A stretch of DNA of 37,788 nt from Methylococcaceae bacterium (GCA_020048335.1 JAIFMS010000170.1:1-37788); one strand, 5' to 3'. Counted from the first letter of the stretch, positions 18,776 to 26,982 are shown. The notes: a model not told the origin generated them from the letters alone. Numbers and translations are program-made.

Positions 18776-19534
18776 TTATTGGTCACTCAGTAAAGGACGC
18801 GAATCTTCTTTGCTAAAATGCGGCAAAATTTCAAACACTTCTTTGAGTTTTTCTTGCCAAATTTTCCGAAGACTAATCAAATAATCATTATCCTCTGAAA
18901 AACGATACGACTCATCTAAGCTTAAGCTATCGGTGCGATAAATTAACAAATCAACAGGTGCGCCCACGCTGGCATTGCTACGAATCGTGGAATTCATGGA
19001 AATCAAACAACAACGCCCCGCCTCTTCTAATGGGGTATCAATTCTAAGAAAACGGTCTAACACAGGTTTGCCATATTTATGCTCACCAATTTGTAAAAAC
19101 GGTGTTTGTACCGAGGTCGTAATAAAATTGCCTTCAGGATAAATCAAATACGCCCCATGCCGTTCGCCTTTGATTTGCCCTGCTAAGATAAAGGTAGCGG
19201 TTGGATTAAAACTACTTTGTCCTTGTCCTGCTTCCACATTCAGATGCTGTTTTTCTAGGCTAATTTTTCCCACATATTCAGCGGCATCGGATAAATAATG
19301 CACGGTGTCGAAATTGGAACTGGTTTGTTCTTTAATATCGCGGCGTAATTGTTCCACCACCGCTTGGGTAGTGGCTAAATTGCCCGCACTGAGCAACACT
19401 ATTTTTCGGTCAGCACTGGTGTCAAAAACGTGCATTTTGCTATAAATACCAACGCTGTCGATACCTGCATTGGTTCTGGAGTCAGAGGTTAAAACCAACC
19501 CTTCTTTTAAAGATGCTGCAATACAATAAGTCAT
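18776..19534 (-). CDS. Anbu-type proteasome-like peptidase
   Basis: Anbu is a proteasome beta-subunit relative found in scattered bacteria, with a self-assembling architecture and a poorly known substrate. Removing the initial Met from the ATG at 19534 exposes Thr as residue 1 (TYCIAASLKEGLVLTSDSRT), the nucleophile position of N-terminal hydrolases. Asp17 and Lys32 (in YSKMHVF) match the catalytic Asp and Lys. The 252-residue length is typical. GGA eight bases upstream supports this start over a TTG- or ATG-led extension to 19621. Anbu genes usually sit with ATP-grasp, alpha-E and transglutaminase-like genes. None is here, and the partner is tadA. Confidence 0.88.
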   Translation of the reverse strand: MTYCIAASLKEGLVLTSDSRTNAGIDSVGIYSKMHVFDTSADRKIVLLSAGNLATTQAVVEQLRRDIKEQTSSNFDTVHYLSDAAEYVGKISLEKQHLNVEAGQGQSSFNPTATFILAGQIKGERHGAYLIYPEGNFITTSVQTPFLQIGEHKYGKPVLDRFLRIDTPLEEAGRCCLISMNSTIRSNASVGAPVDLLIYRTDSLSLDESYRFSEDNDYLISLRKIWQEKLKEVFEILPHFSKEDSRPLLSDQ

Positions 19535-19689
19535 TTTTTTTCCAAAACTAGCTAAATTGCAACGTAGTGTACTTGAGATAAATAAGCAAGGTAAGTCAGG
19601 GTTTAAAATTTTTCTCCTCACCCTTTAAAGCACCGGACAATAAAAAGTCAAAAAACCTAAAACTAAAGAAAATAATTGTGTCTTTTCAC

Positions 19690-19717
19690 TTATCAAATAG
19701 GCTGAAAATGCTACTAT
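19690..19717 (+). promoter_or_regulatory. Candidate promoter of the PQQ-type dehydrogenase gene
   Basis: TTATCA at 19690-19695 and TACTAT at 19712-19717 are separated by 16 bases, and TGC directly before the second hexamer makes an extended -10. Transcription would start near 19724, giving a leader of about 30 bases to the ATG at 19752. Each hexamer matches consensus at four of six positions. Confidence 0.35.
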
Positions 19718-19751
19718 GTTGACTGGTTTAACATTATGTAAAAGGTTTACC

Positions 19752-20867
19752 ATGAAATTGACGCTTCTCTTTAGAGCTTGTCTGGTTGGCATCGGCTCTG
19801 CATTAACCCCCTTCGTTGCTCAAGCCCAAGCAGTTTTGCCGTCATTGCAATTACCTGCTGGATTTAAAATTTCCATTTTTGCCGATAATGTTCCCAATGC
19901 GCGTTCATTAGCCTTAGGGGATAACGGCATTGTGTATGTCAGCACCCGACAAGCGGGAAAAATTTATGCCGTACAAGACAGTGATGGCGATGGCAAAGCC
20001 GATAAAACCTATACCTTAGCAAGCCATTTATATCTGCCCAATGGCATTGCTTACAAAGCGGGGGCTTTATATGTCGCACAACCACATCGAATTATTCGTT
20101 TTGACCAGATTGAAAAACACTTAACTGCGCCGCCTAAACCTGTGGTGATTTTTGACAAACTCCCCGCCAATAAGCATCACGGCTGGAAATACTTACGCTT
20201 TGGCCCTGATAATAAATTGTATTCAGCGGTGGGTGCGCCGTGTAATAGTTGCGAATCAAACCAGCCCATTTACGGCACGTTATTTCGCTTAAACCCTGAT
20301 GGCAGTGAGTTTGAAATCATCGCCAATGGGGTGCGTAATACGGTTGGATTTGATTGGCAACCAACAACCCAAGCGTTGTATTTTACCGAAAATGGGCGGG
20401 ATAATTTAGGCGATGATGTGCCGCCTGATGAGTTAAATCATTGGCAAAAAAAGGGCGAGCATTTTGGCTATCCTTATTGCCATGCGGGTGAAATTTTAGA
20501 CCCCGATTTGGCAGGTAACAAACAATGCAGCCAATTTGTCGCCCCCGCGTGGAAATTCAAAGCCCATAACGCGCCGCTAGGAATGCGTTTTTATCAAGGC
20601 GACCAATTTCCAATAGCTTATAAAAATCAACTGTTTGTGGCGCAACATGGTTCATGGAATCGCAGTGAACCTGATGGTTATCGGATTGCTTTAGTGACGT
20701 TTAAAGACAATCAACCTGTTGATGAACAAGTTTTTATCAGTGGCTGGTTGACAAAAACAGGGCAAGTCCTAGGCCGACCTGTTGATATTTTAGAATTGCC
20801 TAATGGCAGCCTGTTAATAAGTGATGATAAACAAGGGGTTATTTATCAGGTGCGCTATCAAAAATGA
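19752..20867 (+). CDS. PQQ-dependent sugar (sorbosone-type) dehydrogenase
   Basis: The 371-residue product is a soluble six-bladed beta-propeller oxidoreductase of the glucose/sorbosone dehydrogenase family, exported by a signal peptide that ends at AQAQA. Family segments include ADNVPNARSLALGDNGIVYV, KYLRFGPDNKLYSAVGAPC, NGVRNTVGFDWQP, FTENGRDNLGDDVPPDELN and FVAQHGSWNRSEPDGYRI. Blade-closing PVDILELPNGSLLISDD is also clear. AAAGG ahead of the ATG at 19752 supports that start rather than the upstream 19716. It should act in the periplasm and pass electrons to a cytochrome or quinone, but the substrate cannot be read from the sequence. Confidence 0.85.
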   Translation: MKLTLLFRACLVGIGSALTPFVAQAQAVLPSLQLPAGFKISIFADNVPNARSLALGDNGIVYVSTRQAGKIYAVQDSDGDGKADKTYTLASHLYLPNGIAYKAGALYVAQPHRIIRFDQIEKHLTAPPKPVVIFDKLPANKHHGWKYLRFGPDNKLYSAVGAPCNSCESNQPIYGTLFRLNPDGSEFEIIANGVRNTVGFDWQPTTQALYFTENGRDNLGDDVPPDELNHWQKKGEHFGYPYCHAGEILDPDLAGNKQCSQFVAPAWKFKAHNAPLGMRFYQGDQFPIAYKNQLFVAQHGSWNRSEPDGYRIALVTFKDNQPVDEQVFISGWLTKTGQVLGRPVDILELPNGSLLISDDKQGVIYQVRYQK

Positions 20868-20917
20868 TTGGTGTCAAAAATCACGATTATTGACTCCAGT
20901 GATTATTTAAATGTTTT

Positions 20918-20946
20918 TTGTCATGTACAAAACCTTAACTTACAAA
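20918..20946 (+). promoter_or_regulatory. Candidate sigma70 promoter of the pseudo-receiver array
   Basis: TTGTCA at 20918-20923 and TACAAA at 20941-20946 are 17 bases apart (five and four consensus matches). The predicted start is near 20953, leaving a very short leader of about 12 bases before the ATG at 20965, consistent with the absence of a Shine-Dalgarno. Confidence 0.45.
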
Positions 20947-20964
20947 TTTGAATTGTAAATTGCC

Positions 20965-22215
20965 ATGAAAAAAGTTTTAGTTGTCTTTAATGATGTCGTT
21001 TTATTGTCCATGTTTAAAAGATGGGCCTCACGGTCACAAGAAGAGCTGCTGTTTTTTGCCAAGGATGGCAGTAAAGCCCTTAAAACTATTCAAGACCAGG
21101 ACATCGACTTATTAATTACAGCCTTAAATTTACCCGACACAGAAGGAATAAAATTAGCCGTAACGGCAGCCTCAAACTATCCAAAACTTGGATTTAGCTT
21201 TTTTTTACCCACAGGTTCTTCTGCAAAACAAAAAACCTTACAAAAACTATCTAGCCTTTGTTTTGTAGAACAACCTACTTCCTTAAAAGAATTTGTCCAG
21301 TTTACTAACAAAATCGGGATGCAAGAAATTCGATTTAGTCTCTTAAATCAGGTCAGCAGTGTTGATTTTTTAAATATGCTGGCATCTGAGCAGAAAACGT
21401 CTTTGTTATCGGTGAATAATACTCAGACACAGCAGCAAGCCCTGATTTATTTTGAACAAGGGGTTTTGTACGATGCGCACTGTGACGGGCTTGAAGCAAT
21501 GCAAGTGATACACGAAGTTTTAACGTGGCAACAGGTTAAGTTTGCCTTTCAAACATTACCTGTTACTAAAGTGTTTTCGCGTAAAATCCATGCCTCATTA
21601 GCGGGTATTTTAGATGCTGAAGCGGATTTAAAAGTAATCACCAGCGTATCTGTGGCAACCGATGTAGAGACAGTGGCTGAAAATTTGCTAACAACAGGTG
21701 TAGAAAATGAAATACCTGTCAGTGAACCTGTGATAGAGCCTGTGACGATTGAACCGATTGCGGTCATTCACAGACAACCTGTCGCAGTAATGAGTGACGA
21801 GATGATGCAAGCGCGAGTGCTGGCAGAAAAAATGAAAACAGACGATTTACTTGCCTTGATAGAGCCTTTACACAAGATGCGTGAATATCGTGCCTTTGCG
21901 ATTTTTGATATGTCAGGTGAGGTGATATTACAACAGCATGAACAGATAGCCGAACAAACAGCAGCAACCATTAGCCCTTATTTTGCCAATCTGGTTAGCA
22001 CAACTTCCGCTATTCTTATGCAAGCACACTTGGGCAAACTGAGTTTTATTCAAATTTGCTCAGAAAGTGGCATTCTTTTGATGGACTGGTTGATTGAAAA
22101 TCAATTAATCGTCGCCGTGTTATTAAGAGCAGGGGCAGAACACAGTAGTTTGGCAAAAAAACGTTTAGAGGTTATTTGCAAGGCTATTTCTACTAAAATC
22201 AATGCGAACCTATAA
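20965..22215 (+). CDS. Pseudo-receiver / PATAN (DUF4388) / Roadblock protein, copy 1
   Basis: The 416-residue protein has three parts. Residues 1-115 have a response-regulator receiver pattern, but the phospho-acceptor position is Ala53 (DLLITALNLP), the acidic pair is reduced to ND, and the late Lys-Pro is replaced by EQP. Residues 128-200 match a PATAN/DUF4388 domain (ALIYFEQGVLYDAHCDGLEA). After a Val/Glu/Pro-rich linker, residues 295-412 form a Roadblock/LC7 fold (FAIFDMSGEVIL, FIQICSESGILL, LIVAVLLRAG). It probably acts as a phosphorylation-independent scaffold or GTPase-regulator subunit. It is first in the array and ends one base before the nudF-like start. Confidence 0.75.
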   Translation: MKKVLVVFNDVVLLSMFKRWASRSQEELLFFAKDGSKALKTIQDQDIDLLITALNLPDTEGIKLAVTAASNYPKLGFSFFLPTGSSAKQKTLQKLSSLCFVEQPTSLKEFVQFTNKIGMQEIRFSLLNQVSSVDFLNMLASEQKTSLLSVNNTQTQQQALIYFEQGVLYDAHCDGLEAMQVIHEVLTWQQVKFAFQTLPVTKVFSRKIHASLAGILDAEADLKVITSVSVATDVETVAENLLTTGVENEIPVSEPVIEPVTIEPIAVIHRQPVAVMSDEMMQARVLAEKMKTDDLLALIEPLHKMREYRAFAIFDMSGEVILQQHEQIAEQTAATISPYFANLVSTTSAILMQAHLGKLSFIQICSESGILLMDWLIENQLIVAVLLRAGAEHSSLAKKRLEVICKAISTKINANL

Positions 22216-22216
22216 G

Positions 22217-22816
22217 ATGATGAACAAACAATTTACCATTATTGAACAAAAAAACCTCCACAATGGCTTTTTTAAATTAGAACAATATCAGCTCAAACAT
22301 ACCTTATTCAATGGCGGCTGGAGTGCGCCATTACAGCGTGAATTATTTTTCCGTAATGATTGTGTTGGCGTTTTACTTTATGACCCGCACCGTGATGAGG
22401 TTGTGATACTAGAGCAGTTTCGGGTGGGTGCAATGTTACACAACGATAATGCGTGGTTATTAGAAATTGTTGCAGGCGGAATTGAAGAAGGCGAAACAGC
22501 CGAAGAAGTGGCTTACCGTGAAGCCTGGGAAGAGGCAGGGTGTAAAATTCAAGCATTAACCTTAGTGAGTCAATTTTATACCTCGCCAGGCGGTGCATCC
22601 GAATTATTGAGCTTATTTTGTGGCAAAGTAGATACGGCGCAAGTAGGCGGAATACACGGTTTAATTGAAGAAAATGAAGATATTTTGGTTAAAGCAATCC
22701 CTTTTTCTGATGCCCTAAAATTACTCGCACAAGGGCAGATTCGCTCTGCAATTCCTATTATTGCCATTCAATGGCTGGCGTTAAATAAAGAACGCTTGCA
22801 AGCCCAATGGTGTTAA
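22217..22816 (+). CDS. nudF: ADP-ribose pyrophosphatase, NudF type Nudix hydrolase
   Basis: The product is about 199 residues. The Nudix box is complete (GGIEEGETAEEVAYREAWEEAGC, fitting GX5EX7REUXEEXGU) and comes after the beta-strand VVILEQFRVG. ADP-ribose hydrolases of the NudF type share LEIVAGGIEEGE and the downstream FYTSPGGASELLSLF, both seen here. It should hydrolyse ADP-ribose to AMP and ribose 5-phosphate. ATG codons at 22217 and 22220 follow the stop of copy 1 by one or four bases (TAAGATGATG), which implies translational coupling with a signalling gene. NudF-like genes usually stand elsewhere. Confidence 0.85.
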   Translation: MMNKQFTIIEQKNLHNGFFKLEQYQLKHTLFNGGWSAPLQRELFFRNDCVGVLLYDPHRDEVVILEQFRVGAMLHNDNAWLLEIVAGGIEEGETAEEVAYREAWEEAGCKIQALTLVSQFYTSPGGASELLSLFCGKVDTAQVGGIHGLIEENEDILVKAIPFSDALKLLAQGQIRSAIPIIAIQWLALNKERLQAQWC

Positions 22817-22844
22817 AACATGACCTTCCTCACCGCATCATATT

Positions 22845-23516
22845 ATGAAAAAAATTTTAATTGTCATAACCGACACTATTTTATTGTCTGTTTTTAAGAG
22901 TTGGGTGTTTCGAGCGCGTAAAAAAGACACTTTATTTTTCGCCAAAGACAGTCACGCAGCACTGCAAATTTTAACCACGCAGCCCATTGATTTATTAATT
23001 ACCCCGTTGAATTTATCAGGGATAGACGGAATAGAATTAATCATTGCCGCCGCTGCAACCTGTCCTGAATTAAAAGTCGCCTTTTTCTTAAGCGAAGATT
23101 TTATGTGGCAAAGTGAAAAACTGAGCAAATTAGCCCATTTTTATTTCGTAGAACAACCCTCTTCTCTAAAAGAGTTTTGCTGTTTTGAACAAACCTTAGG
23201 GGTTGCAGAATATCAAGCACCTGTTTTAGCAACAATTAGTATTACTGATTTTTTAAAATTATTAATGTGCCGAAAAAAAACCTGTCTGTTAATGGTACAA
23301 AACGAAGCAACCCAACAACAGGCTTTGATTTATCTTGAAAATGGTGTGTTATATGAAGCGATGTGTGGTGGATTTAAGGGGCTCGTTGCAATGGAAGAAA
23401 TATTAACTTGGAAAACAGTCACGTTTACTTTTATGCCATTGCCAGAAGACGCGCCGTTTACCCGAAACATTAAGGTTTCATTGAGTGAGTTACTTGAAAA
23501 ACACACGCAAGTTTAA
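22845..23516 (+). CDS. Pseudo-receiver / PATAN (DUF4388) protein without Roadblock, copy 2
   Basis: This 223-residue member keeps the first two domains of the array and ends right after PATAN, in SLSELLEKHTQV, so it lacks the Roadblock domain. The phospho-acceptor position is Pro54 (DLLITPLNLS), which cannot be phosphorylated, and the beginning MKKILIVITDTILLSVFKSW lacks the usual acidic pair. PATAN covers about residues 130-200 (ALIYLENGVLYEAMCGGFKG). The stop at 23516 is clean, and there is no Roadblock remnant before copy 3 at 23579, so this looks like a true short form rather than a frameshift. No Shine-Dalgarno precedes the ATG. Confidence 0.7.
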   Translation: MKKILIVITDTILLSVFKSWVFRARKKDTLFFAKDSHAALQILTTQPIDLLITPLNLSGIDGIELIIAAAATCPELKVAFFLSEDFMWQSEKLSKLAHFYFVEQPSSLKEFCCFEQTLGVAEYQAPVLATISITDFLKLLMCRKKTCLLMVQNEATQQQALIYLENGVLYEAMCGGFKGLVAMEEILTWKTVTFTFMPLPEDAPFTRNIKVSLSELLEKHTQV

Positions 23517-23578
23517 AGTGCCATCCTTACAGAGTTTTAACTTTTTAACGCTACTTATCTTCTGAGTTTTTGCCCTCC

Positions 23579-24877
23579 ATGAAAAAAATTTTAATTGTCT
23601 TAAACGATGCCATTTTGCTGTCTGTTTTTAAAAGCTGGGTCTTTCGCTCGCAAAAAAAAGAAACGATTTTTTTTGCCAAAGAAGCCAAGCAAGCCATTGA
23701 TATTGCTAAAAATAATTCGATAGACTTGCTGGTTACAGAATTAAATTTGCCTGAAATAGATGGGCTTGAATTAACAATCGCTATTCGTTCTTATGTGCCT
23801 GAGATTAAAAGTGCTTTTTTTCTCACCGCTTCCTCGCTGTTAAGTCGGGAAAAGTTTAAACGACTTAATTCTGTTTGTTTTATAGATAAACCGAACTCAC
23901 TAAAAGACTTTACGCAGTTTGTTGGGCTGATTGAACAACCTGATTTTCAGGCGGTTTTTGCCCATCAAATAACGTTGGCTGACTTTTTAAAACTGATTGA
24001 ATTTGAGAAGAAAACCTGTTTATTAACCCTAGAAAACCAACTGACCCAACAGCGTGGCTTATTGTATTTTGAACATGGTCTTTTATACGATGCCGCCTAT
24101 CCTGACTTATTAGCCGAACAAGCTGCTTTAGAAATATTACGTTGGCAAAAACCTAAAATTTTGTTTAGAAGCTTGCAGAATAAGAAATTTTCCAGACAAA
24201 TTCAGATTTCATTAACGACCTTGTTGGCAAAAGCGGCGGTGGTAGAAAAGCTGGAGGTATTGCCTAAAAACAGAGAATCAATAGAGGTATTTTCCTTTGA
24301 AAACCTTGATAAAATAGAGACACAACCTATTGAAATTATTGAGGAAGAAATTGTACAAGAGGTTGTTGAAGCCCCCCTAGAAAGAGTTTCTTTACAATCT
24401 GAAATGGCTCTGGAGTTAAAGCGACGTTTTGAACAAGCGGCGCAAGTTGAACAAGAATCACGGGTATTGGGTATGAAAATGCGGGAACTGAATTTAGATG
24501 CCGCAATCCACGCCCTACAGCGGATTAATAATTACATGGCTTTTGCGATTTTTGATATGTCAGGTGAAGTGGTGGTCAGAGATCAGTTACCTAGCTTTGT
24601 ATTACAGCTTGAACAAATCAGTGCCAATGTTGCAATGTTGGTTAAAGCATTGGCTAAAATTGCAACCGATACGGGACTAAAAAAGCTTGATTTTGTGCAA
24701 ATGAATTTTGAGTTAAGTATTTTACAAGCCACTTGGGCAGTGGAAACTAAATTCGTGGCGGTGGTTTTATTAAGTCCAGACGCAAATAATGCAGGGCTGG
24801 CTCGTGTACATTTGAATAAAATATGTGACTGTATTTGTAAAGAACTTTTTGATTGCGATGCACTTGCGAAAAAATAA
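23579..24877 (+). CDS. Pseudo-receiver / PATAN (DUF4388) / Roadblock protein, copy 3
   Basis: The 432-residue protein has the same order as copy 1. The receiver-like domain (residues 1-115) has Glu54 in the acceptor position (DLLVTELNLPEIDG), a substitution that can mimic a phosphorylated aspartate, and keeps an FIDKP segment close to the canonical Lys-Pro. PATAN lies near 130-205 (GLLYFEHGLLYDAAYPDLLA). A linker rich in Glu and Ile is followed by a helix and the Roadblock domain near 300-425 (FAIFDMSGEVVV, FVQMNFELSILQATWAV). An in-frame TTG lies nine bases upstream, but the ATG at 23579 matches the paralogues. Its stop is directly followed by an intergenic repeat. Confidence 0.75.
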   Translation: MKKILIVLNDAILLSVFKSWVFRSQKKETIFFAKEAKQAIDIAKNNSIDLLVTELNLPEIDGLELTIAIRSYVPEIKSAFFLTASSLLSREKFKRLNSVCFIDKPNSLKDFTQFVGLIEQPDFQAVFAHQITLADFLKLIEFEKKTCLLTLENQLTQQRGLLYFEHGLLYDAAYPDLLAEQAALEILRWQKPKILFRSLQNKKFSRQIQISLTTLLAKAAVVEKLEVLPKNRESIEVFSFENLDKIETQPIEIIEEEIVQEVVEAPLERVSLQSEMALELKRRFEQAAQVEQESRVLGMKMRELNLDAAIHALQRINNYMAFAIFDMSGEVVVRDQLPSFVLQLEQISANVAMLVKALAKIATDTGLKKLDFVQMNFELSILQATWAVETKFVAVVLLSPDANNAGLARVHLNKICDCICKELFDCDALAKK

Positions 24878-25004
24878 GTAATGAGTCGAAAATTATTGGG
24901 TATTAAAATCCCCTGAGCCTCCCTTTAAAAAAAGGGGAAGCTCCCTCCTTTGGTAAAGGAGGGCTGGGGTGGATTTCAAAATGAGAATACCTGATAATTT
25001 ATGA
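24876..25004. repeat. Intergenic hairpin repeat, copy A
   Basis: The unit begins at the stop codon of copy 3 with AAGTAATGAGTCG and ends in TTTATGA. It has outer arms AAATCC/GGATTT, a first inner hairpin (CCCTTT with AAAGGG) and a second with a perfect nine-pair stem, CCCTCCTTT around GGT. The same sequence and both flanks recur at 33140-33240. It resembles REP- or MITE-like elements, and no transposase is nearby. Confidence 0.75.
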
Positions 25005-25051
25005 TTATCTACTTAATGACTTCTTAATTTATTAACAACTGTTTGAAAACC

Positions 25052-26377
25052 ATGAAAAAAGTTTTAATTGTCTTAAATGACGCGATTTTACTGTCAGTTT
25101 TTAAAAGTTGGGCATTTCGAGCGCGAAAAAAAGATATTTTATTTTTTGCCAAAGAGGGCAAAGAAGCCATTGAAATAATGCGCTCTCAACCAATAAATTT
25201 ACTTATCACTGAATTAAGCCTCTCAGAAATTGATGGGCTAGAATTGGCAACGGCAATTTGCGTCCCCTATCCACAGGTTAAAATTGCTTTTTTTATTTTG
25301 CCTGCACTGGCTGAAAATGAGGCTTTAAAACAGTTAACCAGCATTTATTTTATTAACAGACCTAACTCATTAAGAGAATTTATTCATCTTGATAGCGTCA
25401 TTGAAGTGGCTGATTTTCAAGCCTTACCCATAAATCATATTGCGATTACTGAGTTTTTGACACTGATTGCTTATCAAAAAAAGACCTGTTTATTAGGGAT
25501 AAAGAATGAAATTACTGAACAGAAAGGTTTGATGTATTTTCAACAGGGCGTGTTATATGATGCGGTGTATGGCGATTTAAAAGCCGAGCCTGCGGTGATA
25601 GAAATGTTAAATTGGGAATGGGCAAAATTTTCTTTTAAAGCCATCGCCAACAAACAATTTCGCCGACAAATTCAAACCACGCTAACAATACTGATTCAAC
25701 GTAGGAAAAATTTTTCCAATGTTGACACCCTTATCAGTGAAATTAACATGGCGGAGGAGAGTTTCCAGCTGGATGAGCAAGCGCGATTACAAACTGAGTT
25801 AGCCGCTAAATTACAAATGCAAGCACTGGAAAAAGAACAAGCTATTGCTGCATTAGTGGCAGAAACGCAGACAAAATTGCAAACCCAACAAGCTCAGATA
25901 CAAAAAGCAACTGCGGCTTTGCAAACCCAGTTGGCATCTGAAGCCGAGCAGTTAGCCCAGCAACAAGTCCAAGCAAGGCAACGTGAGGAAGCGGTTTTTA
26001 TTAAAATAAGCAAGCTTGATTTATTAGTGACTTTAGGGGAATTGCAAGAGATAAAAGGCTATGTTGGGTCAGCCATTTTTGATATGTCAGGTCAGGTCGC
26101 CCTTAAGCATAGCGCGACTAATGCAACCCATAGTATTGAAGAGATTAGTAATATTATTATTGAGGTGATTCAGGCAGCGGTTGAAACGGTATCAAATGCT
26201 GAGTTGGGCGCGTTCAATTTTTTACAAATCACCGCAGATGGCGGGATTTTTGAAGCGGTTTGGGCGGTAGAAAACCAATTTATTGTCGCTATTTTATTAA
26301 AACCTGAGGCTAAAAATACAGGGCTGGCAAAAATACAGCTGCTAAAAGTCGGTGAGATAATTCATGGGCTACTTTGA
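25052..26377 (+). CDS. Pseudo-receiver / PATAN (DUF4388) / coiled coil / Roadblock protein, copy 4
   Basis: The 441-residue protein repeats the plan, with Glu54 at the acceptor position (NLLITELSLSEIDG), FINRP at the end of the receiver and PATAN near residues 130-205 (GLMYFQQGVLYDAVYGDLKA). Between PATAN and Roadblock it has a long Gln/Glu/Ala-rich coiled coil, about residues 230-320 (e.g. AALQTQLASEAEQLAQQQ), absent from the other copies and likely to drive oligomerization. The Roadblock domain (SAIFDMSGQVALKH, FLQITADGGIFEAVWAVENQ) is the one closest to the free-standing Roadblock protein downstream. The ATG at 25052 is preferred to an upstream TTG by comparison with the paralogues. Confidence 0.75.
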   Translation: MKKVLIVLNDAILLSVFKSWAFRARKKDILFFAKEGKEAIEIMRSQPINLLITELSLSEIDGLELATAICVPYPQVKIAFFILPALAENEALKQLTSIYFINRPNSLREFIHLDSVIEVADFQALPINHIAITEFLTLIAYQKKTCLLGIKNEITEQKGLMYFQQGVLYDAVYGDLKAEPAVIEMLNWEWAKFSFKAIANKQFRRQIQTTLTILIQRRKNFSNVDTLISEINMAEESFQLDEQARLQTELAAKLQMQALEKEQAIAALVAETQTKLQTQQAQIQKATAALQTQLASEAEQLAQQQVQARQREEAVFIKISKLDLLVTLGELQEIKGYVGSAIFDMSGQVALKHSATNATHSIEEISNIIIEVIQAAVETVSNAELGAFNFLQITADGGIFEAVWAVENQFIVAILLKPEAKNTGLAKIQLLKVGEIIHGLL

Positions 26378-26403
26378 GTTATATCGCTAACAAACTCCCA
26401 CCA

Positions 26404-26432
26404 GTGGCAGTTTAGCCAATTTATGCTATGAT
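26404..26432 (+). promoter_or_regulatory. Candidate extended -10 promoter of the free-standing Roadblock gene
   Basis: GTGGCA at 26404-26409 and TATGAT at 26427-26432 are 17 bases apart, with TGC directly before the -10. A CCAC-CA-GTGG palindrome at 26398-26407 overlaps the -35 and could be an operator. The predicted transcript would have a leader of about 140 bases. Confidence 0.4.
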
Positions 26433-26507
26433 AATCGGACTTTGTTTAAATCAGTTTTGATTACAAACAAAGAGGTGAACAATAATGTAATGTAACTATT
26501 TTGTACT

Positions 26508-26541
26508 CTCAATCGCTGTGTTTTAAGCAGCGTTGGTTGAG
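26508..26541 (+). promoter_or_regulatory. Leader hairpin in front of the free-standing Roadblock gene
   Basis: CTCAA and CGCTG at 26508-26518 pair with CAGCG and TTGAG at 26528-26541 around a nine-base loop. The hairpin stands between the predicted promoter and the Shine-Dalgarno, and it leaves the ribosome binding site open. It may protect the 5' end of an abundant mRNA. Confidence 0.4.
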
Positions 26542-26578
26542 TTACAATATAAAATCAATCGAACTTAAGGAAACGAAA

Positions 26579-26935
26579 ATGTCATTAGAAGCTGTATTAA
26601 AACCACTACAAGACGTTGATGGCTATTTAGCCTCTGCTATTTTCGATATGGGTGGTGAAGTGTTAGTTAAACACAACAACTCAAAATACAATGTTGAAAT
26701 GATTGGAGCAAATGCGGTCGCAATGATTAATGCTGCGGTAAAAGCGGTCAAAGGCGCAGGTTTGGGGAAATGTCACTTCATCCAAGTAAACTCTGAATTA
26801 GGTATATTTGGTGCAGTTTGGGCGGTTGAAGACCAATCTGTGGCGGCTGTTTTGTTAGAGCCTAAAGCAAACGTTGGTTTAGCTAAGATGGCTTTATCAA
26901 AAGTAGGTGAAGAGGCAGGTAGTAAACTTGCTTAA
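26579..26935 (+). CDS. Free-standing Roadblock/LC7-domain protein
   Basis: The 118-residue product is a single Roadblock/LC7 domain: ASAIFDMGGEVLVKH, a helix (AVAMINAAVKAVKGAG), CHFIQVNSELGIFGAVWAV, SVAAVLLEP and the closing helix GLAKMALSKVGEEAG. Such proteins dimerize and in known cases bind or regulate Ras-like GTPases, as MglB does for MglA. The ATG at 26579 follows TTAAGGAAACG, a good Shine-Dalgarno. The upstream in-frame extension to 26501 lies inside the leader hairpin and is rejected. Own promoter, leader and two terminator-like hairpins suggest high, separate expression. It should be able to pair with the Roadblock domains of its neighbours (inference). Confidence 0.85.
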   Translation: MSLEAVLKPLQDVDGYLASAIFDMGGEVLVKHNNSKYNVEMIGANAVAMINAAVKAVKGAGLGKCHFIQVNSELGIFGAVWAVEDQSVAAVLLEPKANVGLAKMALSKVGEEAGSKLA

Positions 26936-26943
26936 AATCATTT

Positions 26944-26982
26944 TCTGTTTGTTTGTATTTATAAAAAAAGCAAGCAAACAGA
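26944..26982 (+). terminator. Hairpin after the Roadblock gene
   Basis: TCTGTTTGTTTG at 26944-26955 pairs with CAAGCAAACAGA at 26971-26982 (12 pairs, one G-T) around a 15-base loop, followed by TTTAATTATTT. It lies nine bases after the stop and is either a weak terminator or a 3' stabilising hairpin. Confidence 0.5.

Noticed and set aside
20965-24877. Reading the array proteins as ordinary response regulators
   Set aside because: The phospho-acceptor aspartate and the acidic pair are missing in all four, so normal phosphorelay function is unlikely.
24876-25004. Riboswitch in the spacer between scaffold copies 3 and 4
   Set aside because: The same sequence with simple hairpins recurs at unrelated sites (33140 and 12361), so it is a dispersed repeat and not a gene-specific aptamer.
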